Below, in pieces: positions 51,402-59,417 of a DNA stretch of 64,000 nucleotides. The translations under genes were made by a program, and so were the position numbers. The DNA comes from Qipengyuania citrea (GTDB lineage Bacteria > Pseudomonadota > Alphaproteobacteria > Sphingomonadales > Sphingomonadaceae). The DNA is taken from the NCBI RefSeq assembly GCF_024171405.1, contig NZ_JALJZT010000002.1, positions 682,001-746,000 on the forward strand. Reading direction: 5' to 3'. The first letter of the stretch is position 1; every line of letters starts with the position of its first letter. The notes under the pieces are model-generated. The model made no database searches and was not told the DNA's origin. It was given only the letters and a program-made list of their open reading frames with translations.

Positions 51402-51586
51402 TGACCGCGCCCGCCCGCATCTGCCAGCAGGACATCGACCGCGCCATCAAGGCCGTGGCGAAGGCCGGCATCGATCGGGCGCGCATCGTCCTGGACTTGG
51501 AGAATCGCAAGATCGAAGTCATCATCGGCGAATCGGTAGCTGCAGCTGCCGAGCCAGGGGACGACTACGATGCCGAAGACCGATAG
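51401..51586 (+). CDS. Small protein before the integrase
   Basis: A 61-residue protein, MTAPARICQQDIDRAIKAVAKAGIDRARIVLDLENRKIEVIIGESV, a small alpha/beta piece followed by an acidic tail. It overlaps the methyltransferase stop by one base (TGATG) and the integrase start by 17 bases, so it is translated with the integrase. Position would suit an excisionase, but it has no clear HTH or basic DNA-binding patch. Confidence 0.55.
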   Translation: MTAPARICQQDIDRAIKAVAKAGIDRARIVLDLENRKIEVIIGESVAAAAEPGDDYDAEDR

Positions 51587-52670
51587 CCTGCCCGACAACG
51601 TCAGGCCGGTAAAAGATCGCCACGGGAAAACCCGCTTCCGCTTCCGCCGGAAAGGCTGGCCCAGCGCCTATTTGAAAGGCGAGCCTGGCAGCGCCGAATT
51701 CCATCGGTCCTATGCCGCGATCGTCGAAAAGGGCGGCGCGGAAAAGTCACCGATCAAACCGCTGCAGGACATCAAGCCGCGCTCGCTCGACGATCTTTGG
51801 CGCCGACACCGCGCGACACCGCGCTGGAAGAAGAAGGCGGCGCGAACCCAGCTGGTTTATTCCCGCGTCCTGGACCGCTTCATGGACCGCATCGATCGCA
51901 AAGGTCGGCGCTATGGCAGCTGGCCGGTCGCTGCAGTTTCGGTCGCCTGGCTGGATGGCATCTTCGGCGACATGGCAGCGACGCCTGGCGCGGCAAACAA
52001 TCTTCGCAAGTTTCTCGCCGGGCTGATGGATGACGCGGTCCGCCTGGGCTGGCGCGTCGACAATCCGGTTCGCTTCACCGAAAAATTCGACAGCGGCAAG
52101 GGCTTCCATGATTGGACCGACGCTGAAATCCAGCGGTTTCGCGATACGCACCCGCTTGGCACGATGGCGCGCCTTACCTTGGAACTCGCGCTTAACACCG
52201 CCGCCAGGCGCTGCAACGTCAACAAGATCGAGCGCGACCATATCACCGGCGGGCGCATCATCGTCGACCACGCGAAGGGCAACAATTGCACTTCGGTCCC
52301 CATGCTGGCCGCCACCCGCGCCGCGATCGAAGCGCTGCCGGCGCAGCCCATCCGCTTCCTGGTCACAACTCAATTCGGCAAGCCCTTTTCCGATGCCGGC
52401 ATGGGCAACCGGATGCGCAAATGGTGCGACGCCGCCGGCCTGCCGCATTGCTCGCTGCATGGGCTCCGCAAGGCGATGGCGCGGCAGCTGGCCGAGTCCG
52501 GCGCGACCGATGCCGAAGGCATGGCAGTCACCGGACACAAGAAGGCCGCCACCTTCGCTTATTACCGCCAGGCGGCCAGTCAGCCCGCCCTGGCCGATCG
52601 CGCGATGTCCAACCTTGAAGCCCGCGCCGTTGTCCAACCTGCGAAAAATGACGACAAATCAGGCGATTAA
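51570..52670 (+). CDS. int: Tyrosine integrase
   Basis: A 366-residue site-specific recombinase. The catalytic set is visible: Arg in LNTAARRCNV (about 213), HGLR (His 297, Arg 300), His 323 in GHKK, and the nucleophile Tyr 331 or 332 in FAYYRQA. An N-terminal arm-binding part (about 1-75) and a SAM-like core-binding domain (76-180) precede. The candidate attR core lies inside the last 14 codons, so the C-terminus MSNLEARAVVQPAKN may change on integration. It is co-transcribed with the early genes. Confidence 0.95.
   Translation: MPKTDSLPDNVRPVKDRHGKTRFRFRRKGWPSAYLKGEPGSAEFHRSYAAIVEKGGAEKSPIKPLQDIKPRSLDDLWRRHRATPRWKKKAARTQLVYSRVLDRFMDRIDRKGRRYGSWPVAAVSVAWLDGIFGDMAATPGAANNLRKFLAGLMDDAVRLGWRVDNPVRFTEKFDSGKGFHDWTDAEIQRFRDTHPLGTMARLTLELALNTAARRCNVNKIERDHITGGRIIVDHAKGNNCTSVPMLAATRAAIEALPAQPIRFLVTTQFGKPFSDAGMGNRMRKWCDAAGLPHCSLHGLRKAMARQLAESGATDAEGMAVTGHKKAATFAYYRQAASQPALADRAMSNLEARAVVQPAKNDDKSGD
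52628..52640 (+). repeat. Candidate attR core, CGTTGTCCAACCT
   Basis: Identical to 17243-17255, in the same orientation and codon phase. It encodes V-V-Q-P near the integrase C-terminus. See the finding on the attachment site. Confidence 0.4.
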
Positions 52671-53086
52671 GTAGCGGCTTGGTGGCAGGGCTTGAATCGA
52701 ACCTAGCAATTAACGTTTTGAAATCAATTTAGTACTCATAGGCAGCGTAAACTCTACCCCACACTCTCCCCCACATTTTTGTTCATATAAGTGTAGTTCG
52801 GTTCAGCTTTTGAGCTTTGAAACTGAATTTTTCGGGGCTTGGTAGAGCGCCTTTCCTTCTTATCCCAGCCCGTTCGAAGTGCCAAGAAGCACTACCTCAA
52901 AAGAAGCTCTTTGCTGTTCCACACCAGCGTACCAGCATCTGGGAATGGGTCTATGAACGCCCATCCCCATTTCTTGGTATTGACGTATACGGGCTCCGCT
53001 GAATCACTGTGCCCAATGAGCGAGTTTTGCGGATGAATCATGGTCAGCAGGTGCAACCATTCCAGCGACTTGCTAGGAACTGACTG
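52671..53086. other. Gene-free stretch between prophage and island
   Basis: No convincing gene in 416 bp. Composition shifts to lower GC after 52,700. At 52680-52703 the minus strand reads GGTTCGATTC and then ends CCACCA, like a tRNA 3' end, but the T stem does not pair. CCCCACAC/CCCCCACA runs follow. It may be the old right junction of another element. Confidence 0.4.
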
Positions 53087-54016
53087 ATGAAGACCGATCT
53101 CGATCACCTGCCCCCGCAAAAACAGCGCGAGCTGGAACGCGTCGTTCAGCTGATCTTCGAAGAGTTCGAGGATGCCTTCGCACTGGCTAAGCACGACTGG
53201 AAGAAGGCCGGGCGTATCCTCAAGGTCATCCTTTACGGAAGCTACGCACGCGGTACCTGGGTCGACGAGCCGCATACCGCCAAAGGCTACCAGTCGGATT
53301 ATGATTTACTGATCATCGTCAATGACAAGCGGCTCACCGACAGAGTGAAATACTGGGCAAAGGTCGATGACCGCCTGATGCGAGAATACGGCGTGACGGG
53401 CACGCTCCACACGCCGGTAAATTTCATCGTCCACACCTTGCAGGAGGTGAACGACGGTCTCGCCCATGGCCGCTATTTCTTCATGGACGTTAAGCAGGAT
53501 GGAGTCGCGCTCTACCAGTCGGACGACACCGAGCTGCATACGCCTAAACCCAAGACTCCCGACCAAGCGCTAGCAATGGCGCAGGAGTATTTCGACGAGT
53601 GGTTTCCAACGGCTATCCAGCGCTTTGAACTCTCGAAACTTGGCAGGGAGCGAGGCTTCCTCAAACCCGCTGCCTTCGACCTTCATCAAACTTCCGAGTT
53701 TCTCTATCACTGCGTGCTCCTGGTCTGCACGTTCTACACACCCCACGTGCACAATCTCGGGTTCCTTCGCACCCAAGCTGAGCGCATCGATCCTCGCCTC
53801 ACCTACGTCTGGCCACGCGATACGAAGCGAGACCGCGCCCGCTTTGAGAAACTCAAAGAAGCGTACGTGAAGGCGCGCTACTCAAAACACTACCGGATCA
53901 CGAAAGAGGAGCTTGAGTGGCTCGGCGAGCAGGTCGAAGAGCTGGGCCGCGTCGTCCACGAAGTGTGTTCTGAGCGATTGGAAAAACTCAAAGCCGAGAC
54001 CGGGAACGGTTCTTAG
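53087..54016 (+). CDS. Fused nucleotidyltransferase-HEPN protein (MNT-HEPN)
   Basis: A 309-residue two-domain protein. Residues about 45-90 hold the minimal nucleotidyltransferase signature GSYARG followed by SDYDLLII (DxD-type acidic pair). From about residue 165 a helical HEPN domain follows, with YSKHY preceded by Arg near residue 275 as a possible R-x(n)-H motif. In MntA-HepT systems MNT adenylylates the HEPN ribonuclease to keep it silent; here both are in one chain, which may act as a self-controlled toxin or a defence effector. The start ATG 53087 has no strong ribosome-binding site. Lone gene at the edge of the prophage. Confidence 0.7.
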   Translation: MKTDLDHLPPQKQRELERVVQLIFEEFEDAFALAKHDWKKAGRILKVILYGSYARGTWVDEPHTAKGYQSDYDLLIIVNDKRLTDRVKYWAKVDDRLMREYGVTGTLHTPVNFIVHTLQEVNDGLAHGRYFFMDVKQDGVALYQSDDTELHTPKPKTPDQALAMAQEYFDEWFPTAIQRFELSKLGRERGFLKPAAFDLHQTSEFLYHCVLLVCTFYTPHVHNLGFLRTQAERIDPRLTYVWPRDTKRDRARFEKLKEAYVKARYSKHYRITKEELEWLGEQVEELGRVVHEVCSERLEKLKAETGNGS

Positions 54017-54049
54017 ACAATTGCTATCTTGGCTCGAGATTCGTCAAGA

Positions 54050-54313
54050 TTACGGAGCGCTGAGCACATTTGTCTGTTCTGTTTCTGGAAAAAGCGGCAG
54101 GGTTTTGTCGTCAAAACCGGCCTCCCCCGCCTCCCGGGTAATTTCATAAGGCCCGAGCGCCTCGACGATCCTTGCCGTGAGTGTCTCGACCGCTTCGCGC
54201 CGGTTGAACGCTCTCGTTGCTGAAAGCACATCGCGGAGCGCGTAGGTCTCGACCGTACCGAGTGCAGCCCCGATCACATAGGTAAGTTCAGTATCGCTAG
54301 GTCGAATCAACAT
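54050..54313 (-). CDS. Conserved-looking small protein divergent from SRAP
   Basis: An 87-residue protein starting MLIRPSDTELTYVIGAALGTVETYALRDVLSATRAFNRREAVETLTARIVEALGPYEI. It is a helical, soluble protein with an acidic C-terminus; not recognised. It is divergent from the SRAP gene, and an SOS box (54325-54339) lies 12 bp before its start, so both genes are probably induced by DNA damage. No operon partner on its strand. Confidence 0.6.
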   Translation of the reverse strand: MLIRPSDTELTYVIGAALGTVETYALRDVLSATRAFNRREAVETLTARIVEALGPYEITREAGEAGFDDKTLPLFPETEQTNVLSAP

Positions 54314-54324
54314 TCTTGCAGTTA

Positions 54325-54339
54325 GAACATAACAGGAAC
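54325..54339. promoter_or_regulatory. LexA (SOS) box GAAC-N7-GAAC
   Basis: GAAC (54325-54328), seven bases ATAACAG, GAAC (54336-54339): an exact match to the alphaproteobacterial SOS box, between two divergent genes, one of which is SRAP. It could repress both. Confidence 0.7.
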
Positions 54340-54410
54340 TAATTGCCAATGCGAAACTTCTACCCTGCTGCCGATTGACAGTAAAACATGCTCGCGGCAG
54401 GCGCTTTGCG

Positions 54411-55007
54411 ATGTGCAATCTCTACCGAATGACGAAGGCGAACGACGAGGTCGCGCGCTGGTTCAATGCAGCCGATCAACTGGGCAATGCCAACTTTGGG
54501 GACGAAGTGTTTCCGGGATATCCCGGTGCTGTGATTGCAGATGGCAAGCTCTCGCAGATGTCCTGGGGTTTCCCGTTGTCGCTCAAAAGCAAGCGCACCG
54601 GCGAGCCGCTCAAACCGAAGCCGGTCAACAACGCTCGCACCGACAAACTCGACAGCTACATGTGGCGCTACAGCTTCGAGGAACGCCGCTGCCTCATTCC
54701 GTTGACGGCATGGGCGGAAGCCGAGGGCACACCGGGAAGCAAGACGCGCACCTGGCTAAGCCGTCCCGATAGCGAGTTGTTTGCAGCCGCAGGGCTGTGG
54801 CGCAACAGCGACGAATGGGGTCTCGTCTACTCGATGTTGATGACCGACAGCGCTGGCATTGCTGCGGAATGCCATTCGCGGATGCCGGTACTGCTGGAGC
54901 AAGACGACTGGTCGAAATGGACCAACGGCTCGACAAGAGAGGCGCGCAGTCTCTGCAAGCCATGGACCGGTGAGCTTGCAATCGAACGGACGGATCAGAG
55001 CTGGTAG
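54411..55007 (+). CDS. SOS response-associated peptidase (SRAP/YedK)
   Basis: A 198-residue SRAP-domain protein. The catalytic Cys is residue 2 (MCNLYRMT), exposed after Met removal, so the start must be ATG 54411 and not an upstream codon. Other family blocks are NNARTDKLDSY, RRCLIPLTAWAEAEG and ECHSRMPVLL (active-site His). SRAP proteins form a thiazolidine crosslink with abasic sites in single-stranded DNA and protect them. The upstream SOS box fits. The Glu of the canonical YEW is replaced within WAEAE. Confidence 0.9.
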   Translation: MCNLYRMTKANDEVARWFNAADQLGNANFGDEVFPGYPGAVIADGKLSQMSWGFPLSLKSKRTGEPLKPKPVNNARTDKLDSYMWRYSFEERRCLIPLTAWAEAEGTPGSKTRTWLSRPDSELFAAAGLWRNSDEWGLVYSMLMTDSAGIAAECHSRMPVLLEQDDWSKWTNGSTREARSLCKPWTGELAIERTDQSW

Positions 55008-55544
55008 AAGTGCATTCCGACTGCACGCCTGCCGTTTTTGGTGCGCTGTAATCGCTGCGCTCGCTTCGCGACATCATTGCCACGCATTTGCAACGAAGCT
55101 GCATCGCGTGCTGTTCAGATAAAGTGTCCGTGGACGTTTGGGGTGGGTAGGAAATAGGATGGCGAGATAAAAGCACCGCCGTCGGTCGGGGTGCAGGTGG
55201 TTGGTTTCGCTGATGATTTGCCGACGGCGCTGATGTTGCCCTGCTGGCGCTGCCCTATGAAATCCTTTTGTTTTCAATGCAGAGAGCGACGGCGCCTCCC
55301 AAATCGAGCAAGTATCTTGGCAAATGAGCCTTTGAGATGAGATCCGCATTCGTCCCCGAAGACACGTTGGGATACACTTTACCCTAAGTTGCCAGAAGAG
55401 CGGCGCGCCAGCGCACCAAAGGCTGCCCCAGCGTAAAAACGTCATGTGGCGCGCCAGCTCTCAATAGAGCGATACTCGCTGTCGATGGCGGGCCGGTCTG
55501 CTCCCCTCCATGATCCCCCAGGTCGGTCCGTCATCACCCGATAG
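55008..55544. other. Gene-free stretch, 537 bp
   Basis: No credible coding frame. The sequence has GGCGCGCCA twice (55405 and 55450) and a 9-bp inverted repeat GCCGTCGG/CCGACGGC (55180-55190 and 55219-55228 region), but nothing that makes a known element. It probably is remnant or intergenic DNA. Confidence 0.4.
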
Positions 55545-55559
55545 ATGAAAGGACCGACC
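55521..55559. promoter_or_regulatory. Inverted repeat across the start of the helix-turn-helix gene
   Basis: GGTCGGTCC (55521-55529) and GGACCGACC (55551-55559) match perfectly, with the start codon 55545 in between. It could be an operator or an mRNA hairpin that hides the start. Confidence 0.5.
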
Positions 55560-55820
55560 GGCATGCCTTCTGCAGGCACGACAGACCATCTTCGCGAGCA
55601 ACGACAGCGTCAGTCGATAGAACCGATAGCGATGCGGGTGCCCGAGGCCTGCCGCTATCTCGGGATCGGGCGCAGCACCCTCTATGTGCTCATCGGTGAA
55701 GGCGAGATAGAGATCGTCAAGCTGGGCAGTTCGACGCTTGTGCTGACTGCCAGTCTCCGATCGCTGGTTGAGAGACGGCGGAAGAATTCAGATGAGCCGA
55801 CTGCAGAAGCTGTGCAATGA
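55545..55820 (+). CDS. Excisionase-like helix-turn-helix protein
   Basis: A 91-residue protein with the MerR/excisionase-type HTH: AMRVPEACRYLGIGRSTLYVLIGEGEIEIVKLGSSTLVLTASL (about residues 28-72). Such proteins direct excision of integrated elements or regulate nearby genes. It could start at ATG 55545 or at 55563 (MPSAG). A perfect 9-bp inverted repeat straddles the start. It overlaps a 54-residue gene by four bases. No integrase is nearby except that of the prophage. Confidence 0.75.
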   Translation: MKGPTGMPSAGTTDHLREQRQRQSIEPIAMRVPEACRYLGIGRSTLYVLIGEGEIEIVKLGSSTLVLTASLRSLVERRRKNSDEPTAEAVQ

Positions 55821-55981
55821 CCATGCATCCTGATCTCATGAAGGCCATCGTACTCGCCGCCATCATCAGGATGCCGGACCACTCGAAGCGTCAGCTGGTG
55901 TCGACGGTTCAGCAGCGACGCGAGAAATCCGAAGATGCATTGGCAGCCAGCGTGGTCGTGGAACTTTCGCGGCGCTCCTAG
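55817..55981 (+). CDS. Small protein coupled to the helix-turn-helix gene
   Basis: A 54-residue frame MTMHPDLMKAIVLAAIIRMPDHSKRQLVSTVQQRREKSEDALAASVVVELSRRS, helical and charged, starting in the stop of the excisionase-like gene (ATGA). It has no motif I recognise. Coupling and the even amino-acid use suggest it is real. Confidence 0.55.
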   Translation: MTMHPDLMKAIVLAAIIRMPDHSKRQLVSTVQQRREKSEDALAASVVVELSRRS

Positions 55982-56289
55982 TGCACTCGAGCTATGTCGG
56001 CTTCGCGCCCCAATATTGGACATTTGATCGGTCTCGTCGCGATCCTGAAACCTGCCACTGGACTAGGTAGTAGCTGAGGGCGGCTTCGTGCCCTCAATTC
56101 GGAAATCGGAGATACAAATGCCGATCTCGAAAGCCGACATTCTCCAAGTGCAAGGCAGACTGTTCGCGTAAGGCTTTTGACAACACCAGATCAATGATCT
56201 AGCAGTTTGACTTCGGGCACTTATTCCGGCGCCCGGTAAGGCAATGCGCCCAAGTCCGGCTCGATGAGCTGTGTGCGAAGGACGCGTTG
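55982..56289. other. Intergenic region upstream of chrA
   Basis: No gene of normal size. A 17-codon frame at 56118-56171 (MPISKADILQVQGRLFA) follows a fair ribosome-binding site and may be a truncated gene or leader peptide. A promoter-like TTGACA with a palindrome lies at 56177-56205. Confidence 0.4.
56177..56205 (+). promoter_or_regulatory. Candidate chrA promoter with operator-like palindrome
   Basis: TTGACA (56177-56182) is followed by the 13-bp palindrome AGATCAATGATCT (56188-56200) and a weak -10 TAGCAG (56200-56205). A repressor bound there would block chrA transcription. The -10 is poor. Confidence 0.45.
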
Positions 56290-57684
56290 ATGAATTCTCC
56301 CGCTAATTCAGGTTCCGTAGAACAAACTCCGATCCCGTTTTCCGAAGGGGTGCGTGTCTGGGCGCGCGTGGCCGCGTTGAGCTTTGGTGGACCAGCGGGC
56401 CAGATCGCGGTGATGCACCGCATTCTAGTCGATGAAAAGCGCTGGATCGGGGAGAACCGGTTCCTGCATGCGCTCAATTACTGCATGCTCCTGCCCGGAC
56501 CGGAAGCCATGCAGCTTGCCACCTATATTGGCTGGTTGCTCCACGGCGTTCGCGGTGGCCTCGTCGCAGGATGCCTGTTCGTCCTTCCCGGCTTCCTCAG
56601 CATTATGGCGCTTAGCGTGCTCTATGCCAGTTTTCAGGAGGCCAGCTTCGTCCAGGCGATTTTCTTCGGCATTAAGGCGGCGGTGCTCGCCATAGTCATC
56701 GAGGCCCTGCTGCGCATCGGGAAAAGGGCATTGAAAACTTGGCCCATGTATCTGATTGCCGCCGCAGCCTTCGTGGCGATATTCGCATTCGATGCACCTT
56801 TCCCGCTGATTATCGCGGCCGCCGCGCTGGTCGGTTTTCTTGGAGGGCATTTCGATCCTGCACGGTTTCTGGTCATTCGCGCCCGTGAAACGACCGAGGA
56901 CGGGGAGAGCGAGCCGGAAGCCGTGCTTCATACAGGCGGTATGGCGAAAGCGCAGCCTACATGGCGCGGAGCAGTCCGCACGGCCTTGATCTGGGGCAGC
57001 ATCTGGGCAGCTCCCATAATTGCGCTGATCCTTCTTGTTGGCCCAAATCACGTGTTCACGGAACTGGCGGTTTTCTTCTCCAAGCTCGCGGTCGTGACAT
57101 TCGGGGGCGCGTATGCCGTGCTGGCCTATATGGCGCAGGAAGCCGTGCAGACGCATGGCTGGCTTGCCCCCGGTGAAATGCTCGATGGGTTGGGCATGGC
57201 GGAGACCACGCCGGGTCCACTGATCCAGGTCGTCCAATTCGTGGGGTTCATGGGGGGATATCGCGAAGCAGACATGTTAGGCCCGGTGGCTTCGGGCATC
57301 GCGGCTTCGGTCATCGTCACGTGGGTCACGTTCGTGCCGTGCTTCCTATGGATTTTCCTTGGTGCGCCATTTATCGAAAAACTGCGCGGCGTGAAGCTTC
57401 TGACAGCGGCGCTTTCGGCGGTGACGGCAGCAGTCGTCGGTGTGATCCTAAACCTTGCCATCTGGTTTGCGCTGCACGTTGCCTTCGCACGGCTTGACGA
57501 GGTTCGAGGTTACGGCGCACGCCTGCTCGTGCCGGACTTCGCCACGATCGACGTCGCCTCCGTCGTCATTGCCGCTGCGGCCCTGATCGCCATGCTGCGC
57601 TTCAAGATCGGGATGTTGCTCGTTCTCTTCGTGAGCGCACTCATTGGGTCGCTGTATTACCTCGCAATGATGGCTGGCACCTGA
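56290..57684 (+). CDS. chrA: Chromate efflux transporter ChrA
   Basis: A 464-residue CHR-family long-chain transporter with two homologous halves. The half signatures are FGGPAGQIAVMHRILVDEKRWIGE (about 36) and TFGGAYAVLAYMAQEAVQTHGWLAPGEMLDG (about 274). About 10-12 membrane helices are visible. The family exports chromate, related to sulfate. It is followed 23 bp later by a DUF1259 gene, the usual partner. The start ATG 56290 follows GAAGGACGCG. Confidence 0.92.
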   Translation: MNSPANSGSVEQTPIPFSEGVRVWARVAALSFGGPAGQIAVMHRILVDEKRWIGENRFLHALNYCMLLPGPEAMQLATYIGWLLHGVRGGLVAGCLFVLPGFLSIMALSVLYASFQEASFVQAIFFGIKAAVLAIVIEALLRIGKRALKTWPMYLIAAAAFVAIFAFDAPFPLIIAAAALVGFLGGHFDPARFLVIRARETTEDGESEPEAVLHTGGMAKAQPTWRGAVRTALIWGSIWAAPIIALILLVGPNHVFTELAVFFSKLAVVTFGGAYAVLAYMAQEAVQTHGWLAPGEMLDGLGMAETTPGPLIQVVQFVGFMGGYREADMLGPVASGIAASVIVTWVTFVPCFLWIFLGAPFIEKLRGVKLLTAALSAVTAAVVGVILNLAIWFALHVAFARLDEVRGYGARLLVPDFATIDVASVVIAAAALIAMLRFKIGMLLVLFVSALIGSLYYLAMMAGT

Positions 57685-57707
57685 AATCACATCCAAGGAG
57701 AACTAAG

Positions 57708-58625
57708 ATGAAGCAATTACGCAGAACATTGTTCGTCGGCGGCTTGGCTCTATCGCTATCAGCGATGTCGGCGGCTCTTCACGCGCAGGATAATCTCGGC
57801 AATCTCGAGGCACTGATTTTCGAGGCATCGCACTCGGAGGTCACCATGACCGACGATGGGGTCGCACGCATCGGTTGGACGCGCGCCGACGTGCCGGTGA
57901 TGGTCGACGGCATGCGCCTCGATCCCCCGGCAGGTCTCGGCTCATGGGCTGCCTTCAAACCCGTCGATGGCGGAGTGATGGTCATGGGCGACACGGTCGT
58001 ATTCGAGGATGAGATAACAGCCGCGATGGACGCTGCCCTCGCCAACGGGTTGACCGTCACCGCGCTGCACAATCATTTCATATTCGACGATCCGCCGGTC
58101 TATTTTATGCATATCGGCGGGCATGGGGAAACCGCCAAGATGGCAGCGGGTGTAAAAGCCGTCTGGGATGCCATCAAGGAAGTGCGCGCCGCCTCGCCGA
58201 CGCCGCAGCGCAGTTTCGGTGGCATGACGCCGGATGCAAACGGCACGATCGAAGCCCTGGCGCTGAGCGAAATCTTGGGCACCGAGCCAAGCATCGCCGA
58301 TGGTGTCGTGAAATACACCTTCGCTCGCCAAGGCCGCATGCACGGCGTTGAGATCGGTGGTTCGATGGGGCTTACGACCTGGGCGGCGTTCTCGGGCACC
58401 AACGACCTTGCCGCCGTGGATGGTGACTTCATCATGACCGAGGACGAAGTCCAGCCCGTGCTCCGCGCACTGCGCGAGCGGGATATCCATATCGTAGCAT
58501 TGCATAACCACATGATCGGCGGTGAACCGATGTTTTACTTCCTCCACTACTGGGGAGTGGGTCCAGCAAAAGAGCTTGCAGCGGCGATTGCTGCTGCCCG
58601 TAACGCACAGGCCGAAACCGGATAG
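57708..58625 (+). CDS. DUF1259 secreted protein, chromate-operon partner
   Basis: A 305-residue secreted protein with a signal peptide (MKQLRRTLFVGGLALSLSAMSAALHAQDN, about 1-27). It holds two repeats of the DUF1259 domain, each with an ALHNH motif: VTALHNHFIFDDPPVYFMHIGGHG and IVALHNHMIGGEPMFYFLHYWGVG. It follows chrA and probably helps chromate resistance in the periplasm. The role of the family is not established. CAAGGAGAACTAAG gives a strong ribosome-binding site. Confidence 0.9.
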   Translation: MKQLRRTLFVGGLALSLSAMSAALHAQDNLGNLEALIFEASHSEVTMTDDGVARIGWTRADVPVMVDGMRLDPPAGLGSWAAFKPVDGGVMVMGDTVVFEDEITAAMDAALANGLTVTALHNHFIFDDPPVYFMHIGGHGETAKMAAGVKAVWDAIKEVRAASPTPQRSFGGMTPDANGTIEALALSEILGTEPSIADGVVKYTFARQGRMHGVEIGGSMGLTTWAAFSGTNDLAAVDGDFIMTEDEVQPVLRALRERDIHIVALHNHMIGGEPMFYFLHYWGVGPAKELAAAIAAARNAQAETG

Positions 58626-58944
58626 GCGCAACCATTCCGATAAAAATCAGTAAGGCAGCGATCGCTTGCACCTCATTGCGACAGGCATTGTCTTCGAAAT
58701 GGCAGGGAACGTGAGTTATGTCGCTAGCTGGTGGGCTTGTCTTTGAATGCGATGTGGATGGGACACGGCGCCGCGATTTGAATCGCGACCGGATTGTCCG
58801 TTTTCTTAGGAAAGCTCCCGAAACCAGACTGTCTCGAAGCGGCCCAGAACTCGCCACGATATGGCAGCTAAACTACCGGCGCCCGAAACCAAGCCGGTCA
58901 GACGATTCATACGTCGGATTGGTTCACGGGAATTCTGGTCACTT
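58626..58944. other. Gene-free stretch after the chromate genes
   Basis: No frame in 319 bp looks coding. The plus-strand frame here mostly runs antisense into the 89-residue gene ending at 58945 and is not supported. Confidence 0.35.
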
Positions 58945-59214
58945 TCACTGGCCGGGAAATGGGATGACATTGGCGCTATCAAGAAAGGTCGCCATACCTT
59001 CATCAGCGACTACCTGCTCGAACGCCCTGAATGCCGCGTCATCATCTGCGAACTGGTCATCCCAAACGATCGAGGTACCCTTCTCATTGACGACTTCGAG
59101 GGTCCATTGACCTTCGTCCTCCAGACGAAAAATGTTCACCTCGACAGAAACCCCATCTTTCGATTGGCTACCCGATAGGCCGGAAGTGACAAGGTTAGGG
59201 TCGCGTTTGCTCAT
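58945..59214 (-). CDS. Small hypothetical protein
   Basis: An 89-residue acidic protein: MSKRDPNLVTSGLSGSQSKDGVSVEVNIFRLEDEGQWTLEVVNEKGTSIVWDDQFADDDAAFRAFEQVVADEGMATFLD, ending NVIPFPGQ. The pattern (beta strands ending in a helical tail) is seen in short proteins of alphaproteobacterial chromosomes. No function known. ATG 59214 was chosen over an upstream one because the latter adds a cysteine-containing tail without a ribosome-binding site. Confidence 0.6.
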   Translation of the reverse strand: MSKRDPNLVTSGLSGSQSKDGVSVEVNIFRLEDEGQWTLEVVNEKGTSIVWDDQFADDDAAFRAFEQVVADEGMATFLDSANVIPFPGQ

Positions 59215-59417
59215 ATACTGCTGGATATTGCAGAAGGGCATCCGTGTAAATCGCATCGACGCCGCACAAATGACCGGCGAATTTTGCCGGCAATGTGGCG
59301 GGGCATGTCTGGTGTAAAATAAGAGAGGCTACTGGCCGAGGCAGAAACCCAACGGACCGTCAGCTTTGCCCTGTCCGGAGCTTCACAGCCGACATTCCGG
59401 AAACGGCCCAAATTCAG

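Larger units (their letters stand above)
17243..52640. mobile_element. P2-like temperate prophage, about 35.4 kb
   Basis: The limits are set by a 13-bp direct repeat CGTTGTCCAACCT (17243-17255 and 52628-52640) next to a tyrosine integrase. The interior holds the full P2-type structural set: Q, P, O, N, M, L, X, R, S, J, I, H, V, W, FI, FII, E/E', T, U, D. There are also lysis genes, an S24 repressor, a YdaS-like gene, an Ogr-like activator and a primase-helicase. No structural gene is visibly broken, so the element could be inducible. The exact ends are uncertain by a few hundred bases. Confidence 0.85.

Noticed and set aside
52680-52703. tRNA 3'-end-like sequence after the integrase (minus strand GGTTCGATTC then CCACCA)
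   Set aside because: The T stem pairs in only two of five positions and no acceptor or anticodon arm follows, so it is not a tRNA gene; at most it is a relic of another attachment site.
55074-55445. 123-codon minus-strand frame in the gap after SRAP
   Set aside because: Amino-acid use is erratic, there is no ribosome-binding site and no motif.
55405-55460. Repeated GGCGCGCCA in the gap before the helix-turn-helix gene
   Set aside because: The core is a self-complementary octamer, likely by chance in GC-rich DNA, and no longer repeat supports an element end.
58718-59110. 130-codon plus-strand frame
   Set aside because: Half of it is antisense to the more credible 89-residue gene, and its composition (many Ser, Arg) is shadow-like.
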